From NCBI GenBank assembly GCA_037127255.1, contig JBANSL010000016.1:8620501-8684500 (forward strand): DNA of 64,000 nt, read 5' to 3'. Both the position numbers and the translations under genes were made by a program. A model generated the notes under the pieces. It ran no database searches. It worked only from the letters and a program-made list of their open reading frames with translations, and was not told where the DNA came from. Source of the DNA: Persicaria tinctoria (taxonomy: Eukaryota; Streptophyta; Magnoliopsida; Caryophyllales; Polygonaceae). Of this stretch, positions 35,878 to 48,309 are shown one piece after another. The first letter of the stretch is position 1. The number at the start of each line of letters is the position of its first letter.

Positions 35878-37082
35878 GGCAAAAATGCATAAAACCACCC
35901 TTTATTTGTTGTTTGCAAATAACCACCCCTTATTAAAAATTTGTCAAATAACCACCCATTAAATATAGGTTGGTTGCAACTAACCACCCATACCCTTTTA
36001 TCTTGTTAAACCTCACTTAATTTAATATGAAAAGACAATTATACCCCTATTCTTTAATGTTTTATTTTTAGTAAAAAGACAGTTATACTTATCTCTTTTG
36101 TTTGATTTTTCAAGTATTACAATTAGACCTGTCAAATGGGTCATTCGAGTCAAGTTACTTCGGGTCCCGGGTAAAACGGGTTCCGGTATATCTAGGATGT
36201 CTCGAACCCGGATTTGACCGAGTTTCGGGTCATTTTGGGTCGATTTCGAGTTTGTCAAGTTTTTTTTTTAAATTAAAAAAAAATCATGAATTGATAATTT
36301 TGGATAATTTTAAAATTCTAAAATTAAAGACGTTGTTCATAAATTCTAGTGATTGTAATTATATACTATATCTGATCTAAAATATTTTATTTTTATTATT
36401 TCTCGTAACTTTTAATAAAATGTAATAATATATAAATTTTAAAATTTTAAATAATGTTTTAAAAATTTTGATATTTTATATATTATTACATCTTATTGAA
36501 AGCATTTGATTTTTATTATTTCACGTAATTTTTAATAAAATGTAATAATATATAAAATATCAAAATTTTAAATATTTTCTTTAAAAATAATTTCATGTAA
36601 TTAGTAATAAGCATGTAATTATTTTAATATTTTTTAGAACTTTTATCTTCTTAAAAAAATGTGTTGAAAAATAAAAAAATAAAATACTATCGATCGGATA
36701 GAGTATTACACAATACAAATAAATATAAAAAATGATTTGAAAATGAAAGATCAAGTGATTGTAATTATAAAATGTAATAAATTAGAATCTCCATAAAAAA
36801 AATTAATCATATATAATTATAAATAAACCGGGTCAATTGAGTCACTGGGTCAATCGGGTAAATCGGGTCACCGGGTCGAAACCCAGATTACCCGAAAAAA
36901 TTTCGGGTTTTCAGGTATAATTGTCTTTTCATATTAAATTAAGTAAGGTTTAACAAGAAAATGGGTATATGGGTGGTTAGTTGCAAACCTATATTTAATG
37001 GATGGTTATTTGTCAATTTTTTAATAAGGGGTGGTTATTTGCAAACAACAATGAATAGTGGGTGGTTTTATGCATTTTCGCC
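35878..37082. mobile_element. MULE-like element with long TIRs (1,205 bp)
   Basis: It starts 'ggcaaaaatgcataaaacca' and ends with the inverse 'tggttttatgcattttcgcc'. Inverted repeats extend well over 150 bases and contain several 'aaccaccc' units. Flanks 'ttaaaaata' (35869-35877) and 'taaaaaata' (37083-37091) match in 8 of 9 positions. Within the arms are 'cgggtca' rich blocks at 36130-36250 and 36825-36920. No transposase or captured gene was recognised. Confidence 0.82.
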
Positions 37083-37099
37083 TAAAAAATATTAAAACT

Positions 37100-37235
37100 C
37101 ATTATCCAACCCCCGGAGATCGATGTTCACCTACACGATCTGTCACTTGTTCAATTACCGGAAAGGACTTATGGGTAGTACCCATAGGTCCCCGATTCGA
37201 ACCCCGGAATAGTTGCTCTTTATTTACCTATTCAA
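37100..37235 (-). repeat. Dispersed 'ggtaaataaagagc...ttcgaatc' repeat, inverted copy
   Basis: On the minus strand this reads 'gaataggtaaataaagagca', then 'ccggggttcgaatcggggac', then 'tatgggtactacccataagt', matching the copies at 16215 and 25485. The 'ggttcgaatc' block resembles a pol III B box, so a SINE origin is possible. Confidence 0.6.
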
Positions 37236-37724
37236 GTTTCATTCCAATGCTATGAAATTTGAAAATTTGAACTGTCATTCCTGTACAGGGTACGAGTTTC
37301 ATACTGGATCTTCAAAAGTGTAAATTGATGGATGCATTCAAATGATTTCGTCCAAATCCTGTAAAAACTAGCTCCAATCGTGCTGGTCCAACGATTTGTT
37401 TGGGATTGGCTCAACCTGCTTGTTCATCGGATACCCGAAACTCCGAAAAATCTAAACTGTCATAGAGAACTCAACCTCTGCAAGATTTGATTATAAATGT
37501 CTTCAAATTAAAAACCTAACAAAAACAAAAATTATTGTCTTCAAAATGAACGAAGCAAATTCTCCCAAATGCGGAAGAAATGGACTATAAATGCATTTTT
37601 ATTGATTACAAGATTGTTCTTGAGCTTGATCACTGTAAGTTCTTCAAATAAAATCATTCCCGTCGAGAACACTTCTCTTTGAAGACACCCGAAAAATTAT
37701 AAGTGAACATAACAAGTGAACATT

Positions 37725-37739
37725 AGAAGTGATGTTGCT
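37725..37739. repeat. SINE target-site duplication, left
   Basis: 'agaagtgatgttgct' is identical to 37931-37945 after the SINE poly(A). Confidence 0.92.
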
Positions 37740-37930
37740 ACCAATCACAAGTTGGTGTAGTGGTTGTGGGGCTAAATCCCATGCCAAGAGGTTCGAAGTT
37801 CGAATCCCCTTGGAAACATGGAGTCGCTTGTGAGTGGGAGGGTCAACCCCTTAAATGGGCCATAATACAGTACCCGATCCAGATGTAGAGCGACTGAGTC
37901 GATCGAACTGGACTAAGATCAAAAAAAAAA
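37740..37930 (+). mobile_element. tRNA-derived SINE (191 bp) with poly(A) and target duplication
   Basis: The head holds an A-box-like 'ttggtgtagtggttgtggg' and a B-box-like 'gaggttcgaagttcgaatcc' about 30 bases later, followed by a tRNA-unrelated body and an A tail at 37919-37930. The exact 15-bp duplication on both sides shows insertion by target-primed reverse transcription. It sits about 100 bases past the stop of the OWL1-like gene, in the opposite orientation, so it may lie in that gene's 3' UTR. Confidence 0.93.
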
Positions 37931-38043
37931 AGAAGTGATGTTGCTGTGGTTTACCTCAGCCTCAGGCATGGATAAAGACCATACAAAATTGTTTGAAGGA
38001 AACCATACTCTCCCGTCCCAATTATACGGAAATAGGAAGCGTT

Positions 38044-41000
38044 CTACACGCGGTGGGCTTCATTTGGTATTACTAATTCCTCTTCATCGCTGACAAGTAC
38101 CTGCATCCCACCAGGGCCACGAGATGAGTACGCTACAGATGATTATGGATTATGCCTGAAACAACTGCAAGAAAGGAAATCATAATGCTACCTTGTGAGT
38201 CTGTCCTTGGAATGTATATTCAACTAGCAATTGCTTGGCTTCTCCGGGACAAGGGTCATGGAAACCCATGATTCCTGATTTCTTGATGCCACCATGAAGC
38301 TGTCACAAGATGAAAGGCATGGTGAAATGACTGAAAATTAAAGCATAGAAGGCAAATTCAATTTCATACCTTAAGCTGTATCGAATCGTTCACTAGGAAG
38401 TTGAGGGGTGTAGTGACATCAAAGACTTGTAAAGAAAGATCACTGCTCAAGATCTCGTCTTCGTTTAGCTTCTTCAGAGCTTTACAGCTCCCATACACTG
38501 CTTTTGTAACAACCAGTCCACCAATTTCAGATGCTTTATTTCTTTTCCTATTAGCCACATTTTGCAACAGCTCTTGTGCTTTCTCGGCAGCAAGTCTCGC
38601 CTCCTTAACCTAATTTTATTTTAGATTAAGGGAAGCTTCAGCAACCAAATTACAGCTAAAAGCGAGGGAAGGCATTTCATCAAGGATAGAAAAGGGTTTT
38701 ACTTGTCTGTTTGACTATCAACGTTGAGCAAATGATGGATATAATCTATCCTAATATCATCACTCATCAGCATCCAGATCACTCACTATACCAAAGTTAA
38801 AGGATTACATTGAAGAACAACCTTCAATAAAATCTTGAAGATGCCATTTTTTTAGCTAGCTACATATATTTTATTAGGACTTCTTTGACCCTTGCCACTA
38901 AATCAACATTTTTTTTTCACTCTTTCCAGTGGATAAATGCTCCTGCCAATATTTGGATGCCCAGACCATTTGCTGAATTGTCATATCTTTGATTCTATTA
39001 GTCCAGGCTAGCATGTGAAAATAACAATCTTCACAGTTACATCTTATAATGACACCAGAGATAGTAGTCCGTGATTTGATTTTGAAAAATGAAAGAGGCC
39101 TTGAATGTTGCATTTGTACACTAAATATGCTCCAAGACAAAGTAAATACAACAAACCAATGGTGATTTTGGTCGTTCATTTAATTGCCCCAATTCTACTC
39201 TTGTTTACAATTCATTATTTGGCAGCAAATCTGTGTACTTTATCCCATTTGTTCACCCATTAGCCAATAAAAAAGTATGCTTCTTTTAGGCACCAGAAGC
39301 AAAAAGAAAAATCTTCTTGGGCAATAAAATATAAACCAGTCAAGGTTTTCAGTAATACCTTGGATGAACTTCTTTCCGTATTCTCTAGTGCCTTTTCCGT
39401 CTCCCGTCTAAGAAAATAAGGTTTGAATACAAATTTCTGCACGCATAGGAAAGAAAACATCAAATAAGTTCTAGAAAAGCTATAGTCCAAGGGAAAAACA
39501 AACAAGATAGGTCAACATTAGAGTTCACAAAATTTTCTTCCGAAGATAAAAAGGCAGATCACAAGTTTTGTGCTTCATCTATGCTACAATATCAGGATAG
39601 TAGTTACAGCATTTGTAACCAGCTCATTTAATAACACAGAGAGAATTTTCCAGGAGTAAGAAGATAAGGTGGACCAACCTTGAGTAAGAAGTAAATGGAT
39701 GTTGGGATAAAAAATGCCCCTGATGCAAATATGGGATTCAAATGCCTAGTAAGCAATACCTTGAAAAAAAAACACACAATTATACAACAGGAATGGGAAC
39801 AGAGGAGTTGATAGTGGAGCAGTTTGCAATGAATGAAGGAAAGAAAACTGTGTGCACTTGCTCTATGTCCCATTATACAGCCACTAAGATATAATTCACA
39901 AAAAAAAAGATGACTCCTAGACATTGCAATATGATGGAGGATGAAACTCACTTACAGGAATTATTAGCTTTTGACCACCGCGATGTAATTCGAACTTCCA
40001 AAAGATACCCTATAACAAGAACAAAATGAGATATCAAAGGCTAGTAAATACAAACAAATAGAAATATGATGCAGGCTGCTAGTTCTCTCTTCCCACTCTT
40101 CTTGTTACTCCATCTAGCACATGGAACAACTCTGTTCTACAACTAAAACCACCGATTGAAAACCCCTTTGCCTTTTACAATCCCAATCATACAGCTCCCC
40201 TATTGCGTTTGGAATGATGACACAAAAGTGTGGCCTTGTGGGTTTGGTGTTGAACCCAATTTTTGCTTACGCAGGACAGGAGGAAAGACAGAAAAGGAAG
40301 ATGGTTGGTAGGTAGCTATAGTGGCACTCTTGCTTTAGGCCATGAACTAGCACATGCATTTATTAACTCTCACAGTATACTTAATGTGTCATCATCAAAA
40401 AGTTGAATGTTGCGAAGTTCTGTAAATTAGACATGGATAGGAAAACCTGAACGCATAAACAAAAGTTGATGCAAAGATCCTTATAAAGCACAAAGGAATA
40501 AATAATACTATAATCAATAGCCTCTTGAGTTCAAGAAAACTGTTATACCTGGATTCCAATGGTATACATCATTCTGACAGTACTGAAATTAGATATTTTC
40601 CTTCCACCACCTATTTCAAGTTCCAGAGCATTGCTAGAAAAAGTGAAATGAAGTCACACACATACTCTTTACAGATAGCAAAAACTGAGAACAAATATTC
40701 ACTCCAAAGGAAAGGATCTTCCAGAAAATCAATAAGAGTACAAACAAGTAAAAAAGTATATGCAATATAGTATGCATGCATTTAGAGCCAATCAAAAGAC
40801 ATGTATTACCCAGTTTTAAGCATTGAAGACATCAAAGAGCCTTTTCTATTAAAAAAATATATACTACGTATTGACCAGCAAACAAAAAGATGGAAGAATG
40901 TAATCAAGATATAAGTACATCCAGTATGATTCCAGTAAAAAAAAACTACGGACTTCTTGTTTACAAATTCCTACAATTCATCACATCCTCAATTATTGCA

Positions 41001-44000
41001 CTGTTGGGACTGTGAAATTCAAGACAATCCTCAATTCCACATGGGTTCAAGTCTCATTGATAACAAAACTCTAAAATTAAAGGTGAAATTTAGAAGTGCT
41101 TGTCACATCCTTATTATATAAGGTTAATTCCTAAAGTTGACAGAATACAGATATACAACTCTACGACAAAGAAAGTAGTAAAACAGTTCCTCCCAAGTCT
41201 TAACTAATAAAAAATCACTAGTTTCCTTATCAATATCTATCATACATATTCCTTTCAATCTATCATCCCAAAATTCTAAGTTACAAATAAAAATATTAGG
41301 CCCAAGAATCAGTGTTCCAAGTTCGAAAAAACTCAAATTCAAGCTATTATCCAATTCGATCTAAGCTACAAATAAGAAAAAAAAAAGGCCCAATTTCTTC
41401 CAGAACCAGTGTTCAGAGTTTGAAAAAACTCGAATTCAAGCAAGCTCATAGTTGGTAAAAACTTTATAAGATACAATTAAGCCAGGTAACTAGAATGTTA
41501 ATGCTTGCTCATCAAGCCATGGCATAGTGAGGATAAGTTTAAGGTCCAACTGTAAAGCAGTTGCTGATCTAGTAAGTTATTAACTTCAATATATTCTCGT
41601 TTCCGTGAAATCTTATTAAAGATTTAAAAGACATGATGATATACCAACTCCTATGATAGTTTGGGCATCATGATAAAATTTGATATTTCCTATGATAGTT
41701 TAGGCATCATGATAAAAAAAAATTCCCTGAGTAATGGGCACTTAATGTACAAGAATGGCAACACATCCCAGGAAACATGGAAACTCTCTACAAATAACTA
41801 ATAAAATCTTTTGAGATTTCCAATCTACCTTCCTATCTTTCCAGAAATTCTGCCATGTGATTTTGAGGAGAACCGGCGCGTGCAATGGGCTTGTGCCCCT
41901 ACAGCCCCTATGCCAAACTGCAAGAGAGGCATATGTATGTTAGATATCAAAACATTTAGAACCTATAAAAACTTTTGGAAAAACTACAGAATGAATGAAC
42001 TTATTGTACAACATGAAAAAAGCCTGTCAAAATTTTCAAATAAGATGATATGAAATTATTGTACGACATTAGAGAAACAGACCAAACAACCAGTAATCTT
42101 CAATCTGCATAAAGTCACAATTCTAGCAGATTGTTGATCAACTGGCTTAAAGTTCAAGGGCAATGCATCTTATGATATAGATTAATGTATTATGTCATTA
42201 GACTCGTTACAAAGGTCTAACAGATAAGCTTTCTTTAAAAAACAGTTGTTTTCAGGTATGAAATATAAGTATATTGAAAGAGTAAATAATCATCCAGGAA
42301 ACCACAAAATGAATAAAGAAACAAATATCAGTGTCAGAAAAGCAACTTATCACGATGTCAAAAAGCACCCAAGTTGTATAGCTGAACAAGAGAACCCAAC
42401 TGAGCAGTAACTTATATTGACATGATATCAGAACATTGAGGCAGTAACCTATAAAACCCTTTCCTATGAAGCAAAGCCATGAATTCACGCAATCCCCCTC
42501 TATGTCCTGTTAATTGGTCTTCCTTAAAGGCTAAGGTAAGCATACCTTTATTTCTCCAGCAGCTGACATTTTTTCTTGCTTCTTCTGCCATCCAACTGCA
42601 ATAGATGACTCTGAACCTAAAACAAGTTGTATCTGTAAAGACCAAAATAAAGAACAGTTACCAACTGAAAATGCCATGAATAACCAGCAACAATTATGAG
42701 AACCTTTATAGCTAAGCATAGGTCATTAAGCATATAAACTTCTAAATTGTCACAAAGGCACAGGACACCTCAACAGAAGAGTTAAAACTTCAAACGAATA
42801 GTGAGGGAGGGAGGGTGAGGAAGACGGATGTGGAAGTCAAAGTTATTTGATCATAAATTGAGCATTTAAGTGTCTTGCTAATTTAAAGTGTGAAAGTAAC
42901 TTGCCAAAATTACTAGAAACACTAGCAAGCTCTGTTTTAGGTTATCTAACGGATGCAACAAAGATTAAACAATATTGGAGAATATAATGATTCACATAAA
43001 CAGGTAAGGCTTACATTCCCATTTGATGTCTCAGAAAGTTGGCGAGTCCATATATTGGATAGGTTAACTGATCCATCTTCCAATGAAACCGCAAGCCCAA
43101 TTGTGGCAGTCGAGTGATTTGATATGTTGCTGCATAGTCAGGAAGAGAAGTCAGTATGGACCAATCAACAAGAAGTTTGTAGATTACTCCAAATAAACAT
43201 GGGAGTAATGTACCGTGATGTTTGTACCCCTAGTAGTGAATGTAAACCAGCAGATGCCACAAACTCAACTGAAGAAGCAGAAGAAACTTGATGCCGAAAG
43301 ACAGCAGTTGCTGCTCCACCGCCAGATTTCCCCGTGACCCCTAAATTTCCACCAATAGATACTGTACTGCGTTTGGATAGTTGAGACTGAACCTCACTGG
43401 CCATTGCCATTCTGGATATTTACATAGAGAAAAATTAGCATTCGATTCAGGGTAAGGTTGCGTACATCCTGACCCCTAGAGTGCCAGAGCCCACTTAATT
43501 GTGGGATACACTTGGTTGTTGTTGTTATTCCATTGAAATTTTGAAATGGAGTTTAAAGGACAATCAAGTAAGTAAAAGGACGCAGAACGTATAAAACGTA
43601 GTTAATCCAACTGTGATCCACTAATCGGAAACTTGAAACACGTAATATAAACAAACACTAGTGATAATTCTCCTTAAACTGTCAATCATGCAAGTTTTAT
43701 GAGGCAGAATCTAAGCCTAGGAAACTGTTTGGCATTTCATTTCTTCTGGTCCTCAAGCATCCATTTGGGTAAATAAAATGACCATATCAACAAATGAAAG
43801 GTTTCACTTACACTACTCTAACACATCTAGGAGGTGTGAGCTTTTCTTTCATAGTCCAAAGTATTCACTCATTGTGTTTCAGCAAAGATATATGTTCTAT
43901 ATGCACAATTTAATAGGAATATACATACAAACATACATATGTGATAATTCTAGGCAGCTTATAAGCCTTATATTCATGGAAAAGTTTATTTTTAGCTCTA

Positions 44001-44959
44001 GCACAATAATCTAGGGGGCCTTCTCCTCACTAAGATTCAAGAAATACAAAGAGGTGTTGCTTCAAGTAGGCACAGTGTCTACAGAAATACATCATGAAAT
44101 TTGATTTTAAGATATGAACAAGAATAAAGGCAAGAATACACACCCCTGCATAATGCCACGGCCACTCAAAAATCGTGGCAATGACAAGTTGGCCATAATT
44201 GAACCTGTTGGGCGAATCTGGGCGAGCTTCTCTCTTTCCCTCTGTCTCCGTAACCTTTCAAGTTCTTCTTTGATCTCTTGCACTTTATTAAGGTTCGGCC
44301 CAAGTTCCAAACCAGAAGTCAAACCTTCCATACCATAAATATCATATATCTGTCTTTTATTCTCATCGGACAATATTTCATAAGCTTCACAAATCCGCTG
44401 AAAATTCTGGGTTGCAGTTTCCTTCATCTGAGCAAAGACAAGAAATTCAAAGGCCTTGCCCATAAAACATTGAAACACAAGAGCAGCAACAAAGCAACTT
44501 CATCCATTTAACAACATATCCTGGGGTACATTCTCTTTGAACATTCAACAAGTCAGATACATTTCATTAGCCTCAGTTGATACAATCTACATAACTTTAC
44601 ATTAGCCTATTACAATTTCAGCAAACAAATAAGTCAAAGTAAAACAGCTGATTGATTCAATTCAGCAGACGCAGGAAGTGCAGCAAAGCTGAATAGCAAG
44701 TAGGTGATTGAAATTCTCAAGACAGCATCAAACAATATCAAAGAGGAAGCAGCAACGAATCAATTTCAAAGTAAAGGAACAAACGAGAGAGGAGAAAGAG
44801 AGAGAGGAATACGTGGGGAGATTGATACTTATCAGGGTGATAAACTTGAGCCCATTGGCGATAAGCTCGTTTGATGTCGTCTTCGGTGGCATCGGGAGAG
44901 ACGTGGAGAAGAGCGTAGAGGTCTTTGTTGGGCGAGAGCAAGGTCTCAGGTTCATCCAT
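38044..44959 (-). CDS. OWL1: DnaJ protein with DNAJC11-like carboxyl domain, OWL1-type, 13 exons
   Basis: Coding exons (complement): 44813-44959, 44144-44427, 43214-43411, 43015-43129, 42546-42632, 41829-41917, 40549-40633, 39956-40009, 39679-39759, 39359-39436, 38370-38609, 38192-38299 and 38044-38100. All introns have GT..AG borders and phases agree, giving 540 residues. An amino-terminal J domain carries the HPD motif ('VYHPDKYQ') that stimulates Hsp70, then '[15 protein letters not shown]'. A charged helix and a DNAJC11-type (DUF3395) carboxyl region follow, including '[20 protein letters not shown]'. Length and order match Arabidopsis OWL1, a J protein reported in very-low-fluence light responses. 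No stop or frameshift was found. Introns contain SINE and AT-rich material. Confidence 0.9.
43445..43530 (+). mobile_element. 5'-truncated TS-type SINE 3' end
   Basis: 'gggtaaggttgcgtacatcc' followed by 'gtgggatacacttggttgttg' and a short GTT run is the characteristic 3' end of TS-family plant SINEs. It sits in the second intron of the OWL1-like gene, just upstream of exon 3 on the minus strand. Confidence 0.65.
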
Positions 44960-44999
44960 TGCTGCACTTTCGCAAGCTCCACAGTGAGTTTCCGGCGAA

Positions 45000-45260
45000 C
45001 CCGAAGAGGAGCACAAAAGGGTTTTTTTTTAGGGGTTTTGGGTACCCAAGAGACCGAATTCGAGATTTTAGAGATTGAATTCAAACTTTTGGGCAAAGAA
45101 ATGAAAGACAGTTCAACTTCGATCACTTGAAATTATATCTGGGGTTTTCAGTTTTTCACAGTAGAAATTTACCGGGATTAGGGTTTATATGAAAACAGGG
45201 TTTGATGGGTTTAATTGTCAAGAAAATTTATGTGAAATGAAACTTTGTTTTTGTAGCCTA
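45000..45260 (-). promoter_or_regulatory. OWL1-like gene upstream region
   Basis: A weak TATA-like 'catataaac' lies near 45181-45191 on the minus strand, about 225 bases before the ATG. No other element is clear. Confidence 0.3.
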
Positions 45261-45311
45261 TGTTCCAAGGGAATAGATTAGGGCATAGGGTAGAAAAATC
45301 GTTTTTTTTTA

Positions 45312-45650
45312 TTATTATTAGGTAAGAATTCGAGTTCAGACATAGATAAAACTCGAATGCCGGTCAAGCCAGGAGACAGAAGAACCGTCTAAAAATCATA
45401 ACACACAATACTGTAAATTCAGACAAATGCATTATACAAAAAATGAAACCAATAAGACCTAAACGGCTAAACCAAACTGGATGTTGCCGAAGACGACGAA
45501 TAAAGTCAAGCCTCACTTTGAAGCAGAATCGCAGGTCAGCGATACATCAGGACCCGATCATCTTCTGGCAGTGAGAACAAAACTCCAGGGAAGCGGTCAA
45601 CCCGAGTAATGGAGACACCACGATACACACTATCACAACCCAACCTATCC
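45312..45650 (-). repeat. Retroelement 3' tail repeat, copy 2
   Basis: The minus strand reads 'attactcgggttgaccgctt', then 'ccctggagttttgttctcac', and ends 'cgaattcttacctaataata' plus an A run, closely related to 25700-26040. Probably a 5'-truncated non-LTR element. Confidence 0.6.
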
Positions 45651-45709
45651 TGACTATTGCAGCCAGAACCAAATCCAGGGAGCAGATCGTCAAGTCACGT
45701 CACCGTAGA

Positions 45710-45997
45710 GTTGCATACTATGGATTAAGAATCAAGCAAACTTGATGAAGAACAAGAATCAAACTAGGCGAACAAAGAGAAAGAGCTCAACAGAATTTCG
45801 TGTCTCACCATTGATGAACACGCAAGAATGAGATGCAACTTGTTCTTTCTGGATCCATCCCCACCTTTTATACACGAGAAGCTAACAGACTAAAGGCAGG
45901 AGCTACACCATACACGCGTCCTCTCATATTCTCTTAATTACACAAACATACCCAAAGAACCACAATCTACACTTATTATCCTGTAATACTCCCCTTC
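45710..45997 (-). mobile_element. Partial Ty1/copia LTR and polypurine tract
   Basis: On the minus strand the pol remnant is followed by 'gaaggggag' (45989-45997), a polypurine tract, and then LTR-like sequence with the TATA box 'gtataaaagg' at about 45866-45876. The far LTR border was not found and no 5' LTR is in the window. Confidence 0.5.
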
Positions 45998-48013
45998 AAG
46001 CTGGAGTGTGAGAACAGATCAAGAACACCTAGCTTGGGAAGGAACCGGGTGAAACAATCAACAGTGGTCAATTTTGTGAATAAATTAGCAAGCTGAAAAC
46101 GAGTAGGCATGCACGCAGTCACCACATGCTTGGATTGAACCATATCACGCACGTAATGACAGCCCACCTCTATGTGATTTGTCTCTCGTGGAACACCGGG
46201 TTTTGAGAGATATGAAGAGACGTTTGATTATCACAACACAAGGCTGCAAGAGAAGTTGAAGAACATCGAAGATCACGGAGCAATGCCCCAAGCCACTTGA
46301 GTTCAGTGCAGGCATTTGCCATAGCACGATACTCGGCTTCAGCTAAAGAACGAGACATAACCTATTTCTTTTTTTACTTCCAAGACACTAAAGAATTGCC
46401 CAATAATACACATTAGCCCGTAGTCAAACGACGAGTGAAAGCACAGCTTGCACAGTCAATGTCACAAAAGACCCCGAGCTTGAGATCTGAGTTAGCAGAA
46501 AGGAGAACACCTTGGTCTGGAGATGCTTTCAGAAACCCACCCTAATAGCAGCTTCCATATGTAAGTTGGTTGGTTTGCTCATGAATTGGCTCAGCAATTG
46601 AACAGTGAAACTGAGATCGGGGCGTTTTAGGGTAAGGTAAACCAATTTACCAACCAACCTCCTGTAATCATTTGGTTTCTCAAGCAATGTACCAGTATCA
46701 ATGGAGAGCTTGACATTTAGATCCAGGGGAAACTTTAAGAGGTTTCCAGTTCGGTAGATTTGCTTCCTTCAACAAATCCAAAACATGCTTTCGTTGATAT
46801 AAGAAAATACCTTTATCTGACCTCAACACTTCTAAACCCAGAAAATACTTCAAATCACCGAGATCTTTCATAGAAAAATGCCTATTGAGCATCTCCTTCA
46901 CCTTCTTCAATTGATTCACATCACACCTAAGAACAATCATATCATCCACATATATGAGAATTGCAGTGAGCACTCCAGAAGAAGCTTTGATGAACAATGA
47001 ATAATCAGCTTTCGATTTTCGAAACCCATTGCCCAGCAAAGCTAAAGATAACTTCGCAAACCATTGCCTAGAAGCTTGTTTTAAACCATACAAGCTCTTA
47101 ATTAATCTGCACACCTTTGAAGAGGACCCTACATTTCTCACATACTCCCCTTCACCAACATAACCCTGAGGCAACTTCATGTATACTTCCTCATGATGAT
47201 CACCGTGCATAAATGCATTGGACACATCCATTTGGCTAATGTGCCATCGCTTCACAACAGCAACTGCAAAAACAGTTCGTACAATTGTCATTTTTTCCAC
47301 AGGAGCAAAAGTTTCTTCACAATCGGTCCCTTTCTTCTGCCTACAACCATGTATGGCCAAACTTGCCTTGTATTTGTGAATCAAACCATCAGTACGTATG
47401 AAACTTGGGTCTATAGATCCACTTGCAACCTATATCTCTCTTTCCTTTAGGTAAACCATGGAGATCATCAAAGCTTGCAAGAATCGTATTAGCATCAAAT
47501 GTAAATGTCGAAATAGAAGGGAAAGACGGTGGGTACAAAGGCTGATGTGTTAGAAAGGAATAGAAGTGTTTAGCTAGAGTATGGATGTACAGAGATAGAG
47601 CTGCTGGGTAGGTTTTTTTAGCAAAGAGTGTTCTTGACGTTACTTTTGGTGAGGCATTGATCCTCATATATATTTTTTCCACGAGACCCGTGGTATGGTC
47701 TCCGTGTTTTGTAACTTGGTTACACCCCCATATATATATTTACCGGTTTCAGAAACCAGTGACAATCCAGGTTTTATTTCATTCTAATTAATGCTCGAAG
47801 CTCAAGATTCATTGCTTCACACCATTTTGGATCCCCAATGACTTGGGCAAAAGAGGTTGGATCATAAACAGAATTGAGGGCAAGTATGTATGATTGATTT
47901 GAGGGACAAAGATGAGAATATGAAACAAAATTACAGATGGGATACGAGGTTACGTTTGAGGATAAGGGGTAGTAGTATAATATGCTAACCAAGAGGGAGC
48001 ATGTGAGACCCAA
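45976..48013 (-). pseudogene. Ty1/copia pol remnant: reverse transcriptase and RNase H
   Basis: Copia pol copies the element's RNA into DNA. From 48013 the text reads 'YPICNFVSYSHLCPSNQS' and 'DPKWCEAMNLELRAL', the conserved lead-in to copia reverse transcriptase. The enzyme core is open at 47384-46698: 'DVSNAFMHGDHHEEVYMKLP', 'KSLYGLKQASRQW' and the catalytic 'LIYVDDMIV'. An RNase H part follows near 46358-46150 ('SLAEAEYRAMANACTELKW') and the carboxyl end reaches 45976. Several frameshifts and stops separate the pieces, and gag, protease and most of integrase are missing. A 5'-truncated, dead copy. Confidence 0.88.
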
Positions 48014-48309
48014 CCTGATTGTCGAGGGACAAATGCCTCGGGTTACAAGGGAACAGAAGGCTCTCCTATTTCGAGGAGAGAAACATCATTTGACCAAAGC
48101 ATTGTAGAGGGTTCCCAAATACAAATTCACTTTAGACAAGGAATTAAATATACAATAGTCTAAGTTCCAATAGTGTTATCTTTATCTCTATTATAAATAT
48201 CATAGCATACCTCAAGATTAAAATAACCCAAGTCTTTTCCTAATCTCCTCTTCTTTTCCCTCCACTTTTACAACAATGAGCTCAAATAGAAACTATTTCG
48301 AAATCTAAC

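Noticed and set aside
37740..37930. Possible functional tRNA gene
   Set aside because: Pol III boxes are present, but there is no cloverleaf, and a poly(A) tail with a target duplication shows a SINE.
44708..45130. 140-codon plus-strand and 132-codon alternative minus-strand frames at the OWL1-like first exon
   Set aside because: The J-domain frame with HPD and matching splice sites explains this region better.
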